A DNA stretch of 64,000 nt from Chloroflexota bacterium (GTDB lineage Bacteria; Chloroflexota; UBA11872), in assembly GCA_022824865.1 (NCBI GenBank), contig JAJDZD010000055.1:35481-99480 (forward strand), in the 5' to 3' direction. Position 1 is the stretch's first letter; the number at the start of each line of letters is the position of its first letter. This document shows positions 1 to 7,880 of the stretch, one piece after another. The translations under genes and the position numbers were made by a program. The notes under the pieces are model-generated. The model searched no databases. It saw only the letters and a program-made list of their open reading frames with translations, and had not been told where the DNA came from.

Positions 1-246
1 ATGGCCGCCGAGTGGGCGCCGCACGGGGTGCGGGTCAACTCGCTGAGTCCCGGCTACACCCGCACCGAGATGGCCGACGCCCCCCGCACCCGCGAGGCCC
101 AGCCGATCTGGAATCGCGATACGCCGCTGGGCCGCATGGCCGAGGTGGAGGAACTCCAGGGTGCCGCCGTCTTCCTGGCTTCCGACGCCGCCTCCTACGT
201 CACCGGCCACGACCTGATCGTGGATGGCGGGTTCACCGTCTGGTAG
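1..246 (+). CDS. SDR-family oxidoreductase, C-terminal part (partial)
   Basis: This is the last 81 codons of a short-chain dehydrogenase/reductase; the gene begins before the window. What is visible is the classical SDR tail: the segment GVRVNSLSPGYTRTEM (after the missing YxxxK helix), the PLGRMAEVEELQGAAVFLASD helix region, and the terminal VTGHDLIVDGGFTVW. Together these match the VNxxxPG and ITGxxxxVDGG signatures of NAD(P)-dependent SDRs of the FabG/gluconate 5-dehydrogenase type. The Rossmann motif and catalytic Ser-Tyr-Lys lie outside the window, so the substrate cannot be named. It converges on the following membrane-protein gene, with 16 bases between stop codons. Confidence 0.9.
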   Translation: MAAEWAPHGVRVNSLSPGYTRTEMADAPRTREAQPIWNRDTPLGRMAEVEELQGAAVFLASDAASYVTGHDLIVDGGFTVW

Positions 247-262
247 ATCCGCGATTGCGGGG

Positions 263-1426
263 TCAGGCCCGGCGCAGCGCCTGATCCTTCCGGTACGTCG
301 CAACCCGCCACAGCCACTCCGCCGGGCCGAAGCGGAACCGCTGCATCCAAGCCTGCGACCACCATAGCTGCAACGTCCAGACGGCCAGGACGAAGAGCAG
401 GAGGCCGGCCCGATTCACGGAGAGATCGCTCAGCAGTAGCGTGAGAATCAGCACGCCCAGGATTGTCTGCGCCAGGTAGTTGGTCAGGGCCATGCGGCCG
501 ACGGCGCGGAAGCGCTGTTTCAGGGCGCTGTCCAAGCCTCGGTTCCAGAGAACGATGAGGCTCATATAGCCCAGCGAGGCGGGAATCGTGCCGAGGGTAT
601 TGGGAACCTGTCCGATGAACGCCACGTCCCTGGAATAGTCGCCCAAAGCGGTGATCAGGACGCCGATGGCAGCGAGCGGCAGGCCGATGGCAAGGCCAGC
701 GCTGGCCGTCAGACGGTAGGTCCTGGCCGACAAGGCCCCTTGCATGAAGCCAAGGCGATAGAGCCCGGCGCCCATCAGGATCATGCCCAGGCCGCGCAGG
801 AAGTAGCCGAGGAGTGTGAGTCCCAGCACGGCGCCGTTGAGTCCGGCGAAATCGACCTCGTCGCCCCTGGATGGAGCCCAAAGACCGCTGAGCGCGACAT
901 CGGTTGCGTTGGCGATGGCTTGATTCACGAGCAGCACGGGAACGGAAAGCAGGAAGACACCCGCGCCGACGCCGATCAGCCCAAGACCCGGAAGTTTCCG
1001 CAGGGCGATGAGGAATAGGGCCGATACGGCATAGACGATCAACACGTCGCCTTCCCACAGCAGGCTGTGCAGGATGCCGATGCCCAGCAGCAGGGCATTC
1101 CGCCAGAGATTCAGCTGGATGGGACGACCGCCTTTGGCCTCGGCGCGTTCGATGAACAGCAGGATCCCGGCGCCGAAGAGCAGCGAGAAAATCCCCATGA
1201 ACTTCTGGTCGACGAAAATCTCGCCGGCGATGCCCACGACCCAGTCCAACCACGACTCCGAGCCGCCCGCGCTCAGGTTCAGGTACGGCACGCGTCCGAA
1301 CCCGAAGTGGACCACGTTCATCAGCAGAATCCCCAGCACCGCCACCCCGCGAACCAGGTCGAGACTGGTGATGCGGGCGGATTCGGCGACTGGTGCGGCT
1401 TTGGTTTGCTGAGGTGTTTCAGGCAT
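263..1426 (-). CDS. DUF418 (YeiB-like) multi-pass membrane protein
   Basis: A 387-residue integral membrane protein of the DUF418/YeiB family. The N-terminus carries the family hallmark SLDLVRGVAVLGILLMN, followed by about eight to ten hydrophobic segments. A loop FSLLFGAGILLFIERAEAKG (about residues 80-100) and the C-terminal WxLQLWWSQAWMQRFRFGPAEWLWR box (about 345-370) are both typical of DUF418. The family resembles acyltransferase-3 proteins and is generally predicted to sit in the cytoplasmic membrane; its biochemical role is not established. The start is ATG without a clear Shine-Dalgarno sequence. The gene lies at the end of an unusually long putative leader containing a perfect 25-bp hairpin and an upstream promoter (see 1523-1895), so it may be controlled by attenuation. 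Confidence 0.85.
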   Translation of the reverse strand: MPETPQQTKAAPVAESARITSLDLVRGVAVLGILLMNVVHFGFGRVPYLNLSAGGSESWLDWVVGIAGEIFVDQKFMGIFSLLFGAGILLFIERAEAKGGRPIQLNLWRNALLLGIGILHSLLWEGDVLIVYAVSALFLIALRKLPGLGLIGVGAGVFLLSVPVLLVNQAIANATDVALSGLWAPSRGDEVDFAGLNGAVLGLTLLGYFLRGLGMILMGAGLYRLGFMQGALSARTYRLTASAGLAIGLPLAAIGVLITALGDYSRDVAFIGQVPNTLGTIPASLGYMSLIVLWNRGLDSALKQRFRAVGRMALTNYLAQTILGVLILTLLLSDLSVNRAGLLLFVLAVWTLQLWWSQAWMQRFRFGPAEWLWRVATYRKDQALRRA

Positions 1427-1522
1427 TGGTCAGGCTCTGCGCTTGAGCGGGTTGGCTGCGGCGGTCATGGCCGTGGCGTCGGTGGTTTGGCGATCCGGGC
1501 GCGCAGCGGGGGATGAAGGGGG

Positions 1523-1575
1523 AACTGTCTCTCGCCAGCCCGACCCCAGAGGGGTCGGGCTGGCGAGAGACAGTT
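1523..1575. repeat. Perfect 25-bp inverted repeat with 3-nt loop (leader hairpin, copy 1)
   Basis: The left arm 1523-1547 is exactly complementary to the right arm 1551-1575, with loop AGA. The core is GTCTCTCGCCAGCCCGA. A second perfect palindrome with the same core occurs at 63507-63562. The two copies differ at arm positions that change together on both sides, so pairing is preserved. On the plus strand both are followed by a T-rich stretch (TTTTTTGG type). The hairpin stands 97 bases upstream of the DUF418 start. Confidence 0.9.
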
Positions 1576-1866
1576 TTGGCCGGTTTTTTGGGGCAGATTC
1601 GGGAGTTTCGCGGACGACAGACCGGGGATGCGCGTCCGGTGTAGCGGCGGGGTAGAAGGGGGCCGAGGGGGTTGATGGGAGGGTAGGACGGGGAGCGGGA
1701 GAGGGGGTGGGCGAGCGCGGGCGTGGAGATGGATGGGCGAGGCCGCTGTGGGGTGGGGGCGTGGGAAGGATGAGGCGAGTCAGCAGGGAGAGAAGGAGGT
1801 ATGGCAGGCGGACGAGGGCCATGTGAACGGGAAGCTCCGAGGGGTGGGCGATGGGTACGGCCGCTG

Positions 1867-1895
1867 ATTGTACACCGTGTGATTACGAACGGCAA
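1867..1895 (-). promoter_or_regulatory. Putative promoter of the leader repeat, copy 1
   Basis: Read on the minus strand, TTGCCG (1895-1890) and TACAAT (1872-1867) are separated by exactly 17 bases. The same 28-base block (1869-1896) recurs at 63746-63773 with a few changes. There it again gives two hexamers 17 bases apart and again points toward a leader hairpin and a start codon. Transcription would run through a C-rich, G-poor leader of about 430 nt to the DUF418 gene. The promoter is inferred from sequence only. Confidence 0.5.
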
Positions 1896-2009
1896 GGCGG
1901 GGGGCGACGGGGTTGTGGGTTGCGGTGTTCGGGATGGTGGTTGGGGGCTGGGGCGGTTTGGATTGCGGGGGCGTCCGTTGGCCTGGCAGGTGTTCACCGT
2001 GTTTTCGGC

Positions 2010-2095
2010 CAGGTGTCCAGTTTTTGCCCGGATGTGTCCCGTTTTCGGGGCAGATCACCCCAAATGTGTCCACCTGGCACGCGAATGTGTCCACC
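2010..2095. mobile_element. Probable IS-end remnant with repeated TGTGTCC units
   Basis: Four spaced copies of a TGTGTCC-type unit lie in direct orientation (about 2013, 2033, 2064 and 2084). On the other strand they read GGACACAT. Spaced terminal repeats of this kind are typical of IS21/IS481-like transposon ends. Similar GGACA(CA)TGG repeats occur beside the transposase fragment at the right edge of the window. No transposase is left here. Confidence 0.4.
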
Positions 2096-2101
2096 CGGAC
2101 T

Positions 2102-2172
2102 GGACAAGGGGAAGGGGAGAGGGGAGAGGGGAGAGGGGAGGGCGGAAGGGGAGAGGGGAGAGGGAAGAGTAG
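2102..2172. repeat. Polypurine GGGGAGA low-complexity tract
   Basis: An almost uninterrupted purine tract built of GGGGAGA-type units, reading CTCTCCCC on the other strand. It encodes nothing credible. A short relative (CCCCTCACCCC...CTCTCCCC) also appears at about 63849-63870, again next to IS-like end repeats, so both belong to the same kind of repeat neighbourhood. Confidence 0.8.
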
Positions 2173-2228
2173 TGAGATAAGTCGGGGACGAGAGGGGAAA
2201 GAGCGCCGGCAGCTCCGGAGGGCCGGGG

Positions 2229-2669
2229 TTATTGGCGGCCGCCGAGGGGGACGTCGCGGCCTTCGTCGAGGTCCAGGCGGTCGAACTGGCGGGTGACGTC
2301 GGTGCGGTGCGACTGGCCGATGTCGGCCATGAACTGCCAGAAGCGTTCGCGGGCCGCATCGTCGTCGGGCGTTCTGACCATCATCTCGCGGTTGAAGGCC
2401 ATGATCTCGGTGGCCGACCGCGGCCGCATTCGCGCCTTGACCCAGGCCCAGACCTCCTCGTCACTCTCGCGCGCGGCCACCGCATCCACGAAGTCCTGCG
2501 GCTCGATCCCCAGGAACTCCAGCAGCATCCCGGAAAAGAACGTGCGCGAAATGTAGTCCCCCAACTGACCGGCGATCTCGGCGCGCACCTTGTCGATCGC
2601 CCGCGGCAAAAACACGATCCCGTGCATCGACTCATACGGACTCCGCGGCACCCCATTCACCAGATCCAT
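2229..2669 (-). CDS. DUF5069 domain protein
   Basis: A 146-residue soluble protein matching DUF5069. It has an N-terminal PRSPYESMHGIVFLPRAIDK segment, where PRSP and LPRxIDK are the family hallmarks. A block around residues 35-55 ends in FFSGMLLEFLGIEP, and an acidic DEEVWAWVKARM helix follows. No enzymatic function is established for this family and no catalytic motif is obvious. The ATG at 2669 is chosen because GGAGGG precedes it by 9 bases; an in-frame GTG nine codons upstream lacks such a site and would add a non-conserved tail. It is a lone gene with repeat-rich DNA on its 3' side. Confidence 0.8.
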   Translation of the reverse strand: MDLVNGVPRSPYESMHGIVFLPRAIDKVRAEIAGQLGDYISRTFFSGMLLEFLGIEPQDFVDAVAARESDEEVWAWVKARMRPRSATEIMAFNREMMVRTPDDDAARERFWQFMADIGQSHRTDVTRQFDRLDLDEGRDVPLGGRQ

Positions 2670-3189
2670 TGCGTAGCTCCCTCCAAAGTCGTCCACTGCA
2701 TCATGCGCGCTGGGCAGAGCCCAGGGACGGCGGCCACCTCTCGACAGGGTAGCGAGGGGTGAGGCTGCATGGGGCCGCAGCCACCGAGCCCGACACCGGC
2801 CGGCCCGCGCTCAAGGTTACGAAGGCGTCGAACGCTCGCCGCTCGACGTGTTCGTCAAGCGCAGCTGGGGCGGCTGGATCCACGGCGGACCCGACTCCGA
2901 AACCAGCGGCCCCAAAGAACCTCCAAATCGTCGGCGCCCTCCAGGCCCTCCTCCGATCCACCCTCTCCGGTAGAACCGAACCCGTAGACCTCTAGCCGCA
3001 ATGGCATCGGACACCATAACTGAAGTTACAATTACCCAAGTACATCGCGCAGATCCGACCGTGCAAGCGATCAGCTTTTCAAAGCGGCCCAACCTCGGTC
3101 CAACGCCTCCCTAGCTTCCCCACGCGGCGCGCTCACTCCCCGGAGCCAAAAACGCGTCAAAGTCATCTTCGCTGCCGATAATCTATCGC
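2670..3189. other. Intergenic region with a possible degenerate gene fragment
   Basis: No intact gene is supported here. One plus-strand reading frame, roughly 2820-2940, encodes a protein-like stretch (GYEGVERSPLDVFVKRSWGG, then a Gly/Pro-rich tail). It has no usable start and ends soon after, so it may be a decayed gene end. Around 2990 the base composition shifts from GC-rich to markedly more AT-rich, marking the left edge of the accessory island. Confidence 0.3.
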
Positions 3190-5478
3190 CTACCTGTCCA
3201 GATACAGCACATCACATCTCACTTCCAATCGTTTACGCTCGCCTGCGCTAGGCATGAAGTCATCCGCAATCGCGCTCGGAACCGGCACGAAAGTTCGCTC
3301 ATTCGCGAGAATAGTAGATGTCACGTATTGACCTCCACCCGATTCTGCACTAACGAGCCCGGGACACAGGATATCGTAGTATAGGCCAAAGTGCCCCGAG
3401 TGGTGCTGAAAAATGAACATGACCTTACGACCGCCCCAGACAATCTCAGTTGTATGCGGCTGCAAGAAAAAATCACCCTTTTCCCGCTGCACGCGTTCGC
3501 TTAACGAAAGAAAACAACAATATCCATTTACCGGCGACTCGCTCGTCAATATCAGTGCGTCTGTTCTCTGCTCCCGACGGTCGATCCCCGGCCTAGCCTC
3601 AAACGTATCACCAAGTTCAGTATCCTCGTCTCCGGATTCAAAGTCCCTTACCACCGACGAAACTGGCGCAGCACCAGAACTGCTAACCTCAACAACCGAC
3701 CGTCCGGAATCTACTAGCCTCTTTGTTGCTTCCACCACGGTCAGAGTTCCAGCGGCTAGTTCCTTGAAAATCTCATCGACATTCGCCTTGTCATCAAGCT
3801 CGTATTCGAACCACTCTCGATTTGCTCGAAGGTGTCGCAGGAATGCTTCCGAACCCTCGCGCGTACTACTAGGAACAAGTTTTGCTATTCGAGGAAAGAC
3901 GGCCGATCGAACAAAGTCCTTCACGAAGGGTCCAAATGCGTCAAAGTCACTACGATAGAGTGCCAAAAGTGGAGCGACACTGCTTGACTCAGGGTTAACG
4001 TATATTGTGGCCGGATTGCCTGAATCAGTGACGAGGATCGAGAGACCGCCAGAAATGGCCCCGAAGCGCACTTCGGCTGCCAGAAAGTAGTCTTCTTCGA
4101 GAATTCTAGCAAGACGTGTTGCAAGTGCTGAGTGATCGAAGCTCTGTTGAGCGATTGGGATTTCTCGCGTGACCCTAGGACTAATGTCAACCTCTCTGAT
4201 TCCTTTACTTCGAAGGTAGCCAAGCTCGCAATTTCTACGTGGAGATCTTCTCGAAAGCACAATCAATGTCTCATCCTCGCTCGCGTATGTCTGCACTACC
4301 GATTCACTTCGGCCACTGTAGTAGCGAATGCCACGACGTTTGACTACATCCTCAAGTCGCTCGAACTGGCCAGTCGGACGAAGATGCACCTCTAACGGAC
4401 CACAGCGTGAGAATCCCTTAGTGTCGACAATCCACTGAAGAAACCCATCGTTGGAGAACGACTCCGAGTGGCTCGCAGCTATCGACGAAACTTGGTCGTC
4501 AAGAGCCGAGATGATGTGCTGCAAGAGTTGGTTGGAACGGGCGTCCAGTGCTTCACGTCCAGCAGTTGGTCTTAGAAATGGCAGATCCGCCACACCGCCC
4601 CATCGGTAACCTGAATGTGTGGCGACTCTAGATAGACCAAACCCTGACCGAAGTGTACGGATCGCACCGCGGCCCTGCAAAAGAACTACTGAACCGGACT
4701 GTCCCGGACTTGCAGGAGACGTAATGTTCTGAATTACGACTCGGAGCTCGCCAGTCGCCATCCCAAGTACCTCCAAATCGCCCATGACGACACCAGCGAG
4801 ATCTAATCCCTTTCGTTTCTCCGCCCACGCATGCTTCTCAGACGGAAGCACCGACCTGTGAATTGACCCACTCAAGCTCTCTTCGTTGAAATAAACAGGC
4901 ACATCGACGAACTCAACAAATTCGTGGAGATAAGCGCGAGCTTCCGAAACCGACACTCTGCTCTCCGAGGCAAGACGTGCTCGAATGGTTGTACCAGGCC
5001 TTCCTTTGCTCTCTATCGACGCAACCGAGATCACGTTGCTATCTGTTGACAGGTCGGACTTCTCTACCGACGACAGGGTCCGCTCACCTGTCCGTGCTGA
5101 CTCGCTAACCACTTCAAGCGCGTCGGCAACGCCAAAATTCGCCATTGCGCCAATACCGAAGGTGCCCACAACACCCGCTGCACGTGCCTCATCCGTGTTC
5201 TTCCCACTCCTGCCCGCATACCAGTAGTTCGTCTCAATTTCCTGAGCGGTCATCCCAATGCCGTTATCAACCACTACTACGCTCTCACTATCAACGGTCA
5301 CGAGAATGGCTGGTTCGAAGCTATCTCCCTTCGACATCCTCATGCGAATTGCATCAAACGCGTTTTGTGTATTTTCTCTCAACAAAGCGAGCGGCGACTG
5401 ATAGATCTGATCGGCAAGTAACTCGAGAATACGGGAAATCTCCACCTTGAAGGGAATCTTTCTTTCTGCACTGTTCAT
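3190..5478 (-). CDS. HSP90-like GHKL ATPase of a two-gene cassette
   Basis: A 762-residue protein with an N-terminal Bergerat-fold ATPase like HtpG/HSP90. The motifs are LLRENTQNAFDA (Glu35, Asn39), VVVVDNGIGM (DNGIGM at 71-76), YWYAGRSGK, GTFGIGAMANFGVAD (105-119), and GTTIRARL near 162. A middle region containing GVADLPFLRPTAGREALD resembles the HSP90 segment LPLNxSRExL. The C-terminal half (about 400-762) is unrecognised, lacks the MEEVD-type end, and is longer than HtpG's (about 620-640 in total). The start is the ATG at 5478, which overlaps the stop codon of the phosphoesterase gene as ATGA, indicating translational coupling. Base composition is distinctly lower in GC than the genome around it, so horizontal acquisition is likely. 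Role: inferred ATP-dependent partner of the phosphoesterase, perhaps in phage defence or stress. Confidence 0.85.
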   Translation of the reverse strand: MNSAERKIPFKVEISRILELLADQIYQSPLALLRENTQNAFDAIRMRMSKGDSFEPAILVTVDSESVVVVDNGIGMTAQEIETNYWYAGRSGKNTDEARAAGVVGTFGIGAMANFGVADALEVVSESARTGERTLSSVEKSDLSTDSNVISVASIESKGRPGTTIRARLASESRVSVSEARAYLHEFVEFVDVPVYFNEESLSGSIHRSVLPSEKHAWAEKRKGLDLAGVVMGDLEVLGMATGELRVVIQNITSPASPGQSGSVVLLQGRGAIRTLRSGFGLSRVATHSGYRWGGVADLPFLRPTAGREALDARSNQLLQHIISALDDQVSSIAASHSESFSNDGFLQWIVDTKGFSRCGPLEVHLRPTGQFERLEDVVKRRGIRYYSGRSESVVQTYASEDETLIVLSRRSPRRNCELGYLRSKGIREVDISPRVTREIPIAQQSFDHSALATRLARILEEDYFLAAEVRFGAISGGLSILVTDSGNPATIYVNPESSSVAPLLALYRSDFDAFGPFVKDFVRSAVFPRIAKLVPSSTREGSEAFLRHLRANREWFEYELDDKANVDEIFKELAAGTLTVVEATKRLVDSGRSVVEVSSSGAAPVSSVVRDFESGDEDTELGDTFEARPGIDRREQRTDALILTSESPVNGYCCFLSLSERVQREKGDFFLQPHTTEIVWGGRKVMFIFQHHSGHFGLYYDILCPGLVSAESGGGQYVTSTILANERTFVPVPSAIADDFMPSAGERKRLEVRCDVLYLDR

Positions 5479-6899
5479 GGCGACATTCTGCCAATCAATA
5501 TTCTGGCTCTCAGTTGATCGATTAGCGACGCGTCGATCCAATCACCCGCCAGGCCCAGCTTCGCTTCGGCAACGTCGAACTCACCCAATTTCAGCAGTAA
5601 CGAGATCAGCATGACCGCCTCCTCTGAGTTCTGTGGAGGATCCAATAGCTCAATCAGCTCTTCCGCCCTTCCAAGTCCATCAAGCGATCGCATCATTATC
5701 TGACGCTTCTGCTGTGAATGGGACACACCGAATTCGTCGCAAAGTCCCAACGCACTCTCGAAGTCTCCTCTCGCCACTGCGGACATCGCATCGTCGACGG
5801 TTCGCGTCACCGTGCTAAGTGATCGCCGAGCCGTCGGCCGTTTGAAGCTAAGTTCGCTGTAGCTCTTTCCCCCAAAGTCATTCCTAAAGGAGGCCATAAA
5901 TACTCCAGCCTCCGACATCTCTCGCACGTGCACCGTAACTCTGTCTTGATCAGAATCAATACATATTAGATTGAATTGTCGCCTCTCACCCGTAGGCAGC
6001 CCGCGATCACCCACAGCAATCGACCCAGCACCGACGACCACCATTGACGTCAAGTTCGGTAGTCGCAGTTCGAAGGGCACGGCTCCTGGGAAATGCTGGT
6101 GACCATGTAATCCGACATTGAATCCGAAGTCAATGAGACGGTGAGTAACACGCACATCCATGTAGTCACTTGCCCTGGGTCCCCCAACGAGACTATGGTG
6201 CCAGACGGCGATGCCCAATGGCGCATCTGACTCTTCGAGCAGTCTCCGGGATACATTGATCGCTTCAGACCTAATCTCTCCAACATGGCAGAAACAGTCA
6301 TTTCCGTTCCACGATGCGAATCCCGCTATGGCACAGCCAAGGCTTGGGTGATGAAGAAACACAAGATCTTCGCAGCCGTGGGATAGTGGATTTGGATCTA
6401 GGTCTCTATAGAACTCGGATTGAAAGTCCCTAAAGTGTCTAAGTCGCGACTCATAGGTTCTGCCGTCTACAATCTCGTAGGCTTGGCGATTGCTCCAGTT
6501 CCATCGCAATCCTGAGTCTGAATTGAACTCTTTGTAGCCTATTCCAGCTGGGCACTCTTCTAGCGGCGACATGGCTTCGTGAGCTCGGTGCCAACTGACG
6601 TCATGATTCCCTGGGACGACCATTACCCGAGATAGATCAGATCCAACGAACTCCTCTGCTAGACTTCGAAGGAGACGGTCAGCCTCGAGATACTGAGACG
6701 CAATTTCCGCGTCTGGATCACTCTCCTTTCTGTCCGGTCCCTGGATTAGATCGCCGCTCACTACAATAAATTCTGGTTGCGGGATGTTCTCCTGTTCCCA
6801 TCGTCGCGAGTCGCTGCAAATGGCTGCAATCAGATCGTCGTTGTCAAGACGAGGCGCGGCTGTTCGATGTAAGTCGGAGATATGGAGCAGCGTGGGCAC
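5475..6899 (-). CDS. Calcineurin-like metallophosphoesterase with C-terminal helical repeats
   Basis: A 474-residue protein. Residues 1 to about 345 form a metallophosphoesterase with all five metal-binding motifs: ISDLH (Asp9, His11), VVSGDL (Asp50), PGNHD (Asn98, His99), VWHHS (about 237) and GLHGHQH (about 265). This fits a dinuclear phosphohydrolase acting on nucleotides, cyclic nucleotides or nucleic acid ends; the substrate cannot be read. Residues about 360-474 form short helical pairs (DDAMSAVARGDFESALGLCD, then LISLLLKLGEFDVAEAKL) that look like TPR repeats, a likely protein-interaction tail. The start is GTG. It is the first gene of the cassette, and its TGA overlaps the ATG of the HSP90-like gene. 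GC content is low, as in its partner. Confidence 0.85.
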   Translation of the reverse strand: MPTLLHISDLHRTAAPRLDNDDLIAAICSDSRRWEQENIPQPEFIVVSGDLIQGPDRKESDPDAEIASQYLEADRLLRSLAEEFVGSDLSRVMVVPGNHDVSWHRAHEAMSPLEECPAGIGYKEFNSDSGLRWNWSNRQAYEIVDGRTYESRLRHFRDFQSEFYRDLDPNPLSHGCEDLVFLHHPSLGCAIAGFASWNGNDCFCHVGEIRSEAINVSRRLLEESDAPLGIAVWHHSLVGGPRASDYMDVRVTHRLIDFGFNVGLHGHQHFPGAVPFELRLPNLTSMVVVGAGSIAVGDRGLPTGERRQFNLICIDSDQDRVTVHVREMSEAGVFMASFRNDFGGKSYSELSFKRPTARRSLSTVTRTVDDAMSAVARGDFESALGLCDEFGVSHSQQKRQIMMRSLDGLGRAEELIELLDPPQNSEEAVMLISLLLKLGEFDVAEAKLGLAGDWIDASLIDQLRARILIGRMSP

Positions 6900-7270
6900 T
6901 ACTATGGCCTTAGTGACCGCAAAATGTCATGTCAGAAGTGGCTCCAAAACAGGAGCCCAAGATGTTTCACTGGAATTCGACGCTTGCTGTTCTTGCCCGC
7001 CTACAGCCCAGGAAAAAAGGGCATCTCGCTACCTGAGTAGCGCCAAAGTGTAGCATGGCGTCCGCGATTCGACATTTCCCGAACGAACTGGGCTCTCTCG
7101 CTAACCCTGCCAGAACTCGGAGGTTCGGTCGCCCAATTGGGCTGCTACGCGCAGAAGTCGCCTGGTGCGTATTCAAAGACCAGCCAAGGCGATCAACGCC
7201 ACAATGTGGAAACGCGAGTTCTCTTGGCCGCCTGATTGTTTCTCAGTCGAAGCGTCTGCAGGAATCTCGA
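6900..7270. other. Intergenic region upstream of the island cassette
   Basis: No coding sequence is supported. The stretch should contain the promoter of the phosphoesterase/ATPase operon on the minus strand, but I see no convincing pair of hexamers. A small hairpin, GGCTCC (6940-6945) and GGAGCC (6952-6957) with a 6-base loop, sits 40 bases upstream of the operon start. At the other end, GCAGGAATC (7258-7266) pairs with GATTCCTGC (7289-7297). Confidence 0.4.
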
Positions 7271-7603
7271 TCACACGCCGCACCAAGCGATTCCTGCGAC
7301 ATGAGCAGGATTTAGGGTCCGGACGGAACACCCTATCGAGTAGTGTGGTGGATTAAGCATCTGGTTCGGTTTCGTCTCCGCCGCCCACTCCACGTCGATC
7401 GGCGCGTCGAAGTCATCGTGGGTCTTGATGATGTCACGATCCCGACCGGACCACGAACCCAGAGAGGGCCGAAACGGCAACAGCTGCGCCACCGACTTCC
7501 CCCGATTTGTAATCACAATCTCCCGACCCGTCGCCGTCAGCGTCCGAGCCAACCCGTGCAAACACCTTGACACCACAAGAAAATGATGCTTTGATGCCTG
7601 CAT
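7271..7603 (-). pseudogene. Orphan Phd/YefM-type antitoxin, C-terminally run on
   Basis: A 110-codon reading frame. Its residues about 20-70 match Phd-family antitoxins: LARTLTATGREIVITNRGKSVAQLLPF is the DNA-binding core. The stretch GRDRDIIKTHDDFDAPIDVEWAAE is the usual tail of Phd proteins that pair with PIN toxins. After DVEWAAE, where relatives stop, about 28 unrelated residues follow to the first stop. No toxin gene lies downstream. I read it as a degraded or orphan antitoxin that has lost its 3' end and partner. Its ATG (7603-7601) overlaps the ATG of vapB (7602-7604) on the opposite strand inside GCATGC. GAGGGTGG upstream could serve as ribosome-binding site. Confidence 0.6.
7567..7595 (+). 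promoter_or_regulatory. Putative vapBC promoter
   Basis: TTGACA (7567-7572) and TTTGAT (7590-7595) are separated by 17 bases. A start site 7 bases after the second hexamer would fall at 7602, the first base of the vapB ATG. No Shine-Dalgarno sequence precedes vapB, so a leaderless transcript is suggested. The promoter lies inside the divergent phd-like frame. Confidence 0.55.
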
Positions 7604-7880
7604 GCGAACCACCCTCACCCTGGACGACGATCTCGCCGACGCCCTCAAGCAGCGGGCGAAGCTGCTCGACGTCCCATTCAAGCAAGTCGTCAACGAAGCC
7701 CTGCGCCGCGGCCTCGCACCAGATTCCCCAGAAGACCGGCCAGTGTTTCGCGTTCGAACATTCCGCAGCGGATTTCGGTCGGGAGTCGACCCCATGAAGC
7801 TGAACCAACTCAACGATCAGCTCGAAGTCGAGGACTTCCTCGAAGAGCAGCGGAAGTTAATCGAAGAGCACCGGGAGTGA
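7602..7880 (+). CDS. vapB: VapB-type antitoxin (ribbon-helix-helix)
   Basis: A 92-residue antitoxin. MRTTLTLDDDLADALKQRA at the N-terminus is the ribbon-helix-helix DNA-binding fold, and FKQVVNEALRRGL is its second helix. The C-terminal half (RTFRSGFRSGVDPMKLNQLNDQLEVEDF) is the toxin-binding tail seen in VapB partners of PIN toxins. It should neutralise VapC and repress the shared promoter. Its TGA overlaps the GTG start of the toxin (GTGA), giving translational coupling. GC content returns to the genomic norm here. Confidence 0.85.
   Translation: MRTTLTLDDDLADALKQRAKLLDVPFKQVVNEALRRGLAPDSPEDRPVFRVRTFRSGFRSGVDPMKLNQLNDQLEVEDFLEEQRKLIEEHRE

Noticed and set aside
1801..2296. Gly/Arg-rich frames across the leader and purine tract
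   Set aside because: They are translations of low-complexity G-rich repeat DNA, and the minus strand here carries the leader element.
2759..2995. 78-codon plus-strand frame after the DUF5069 gene
   Set aside because: A different frame of the same DNA looks more protein-like but has no start; neither is convincing as a gene.
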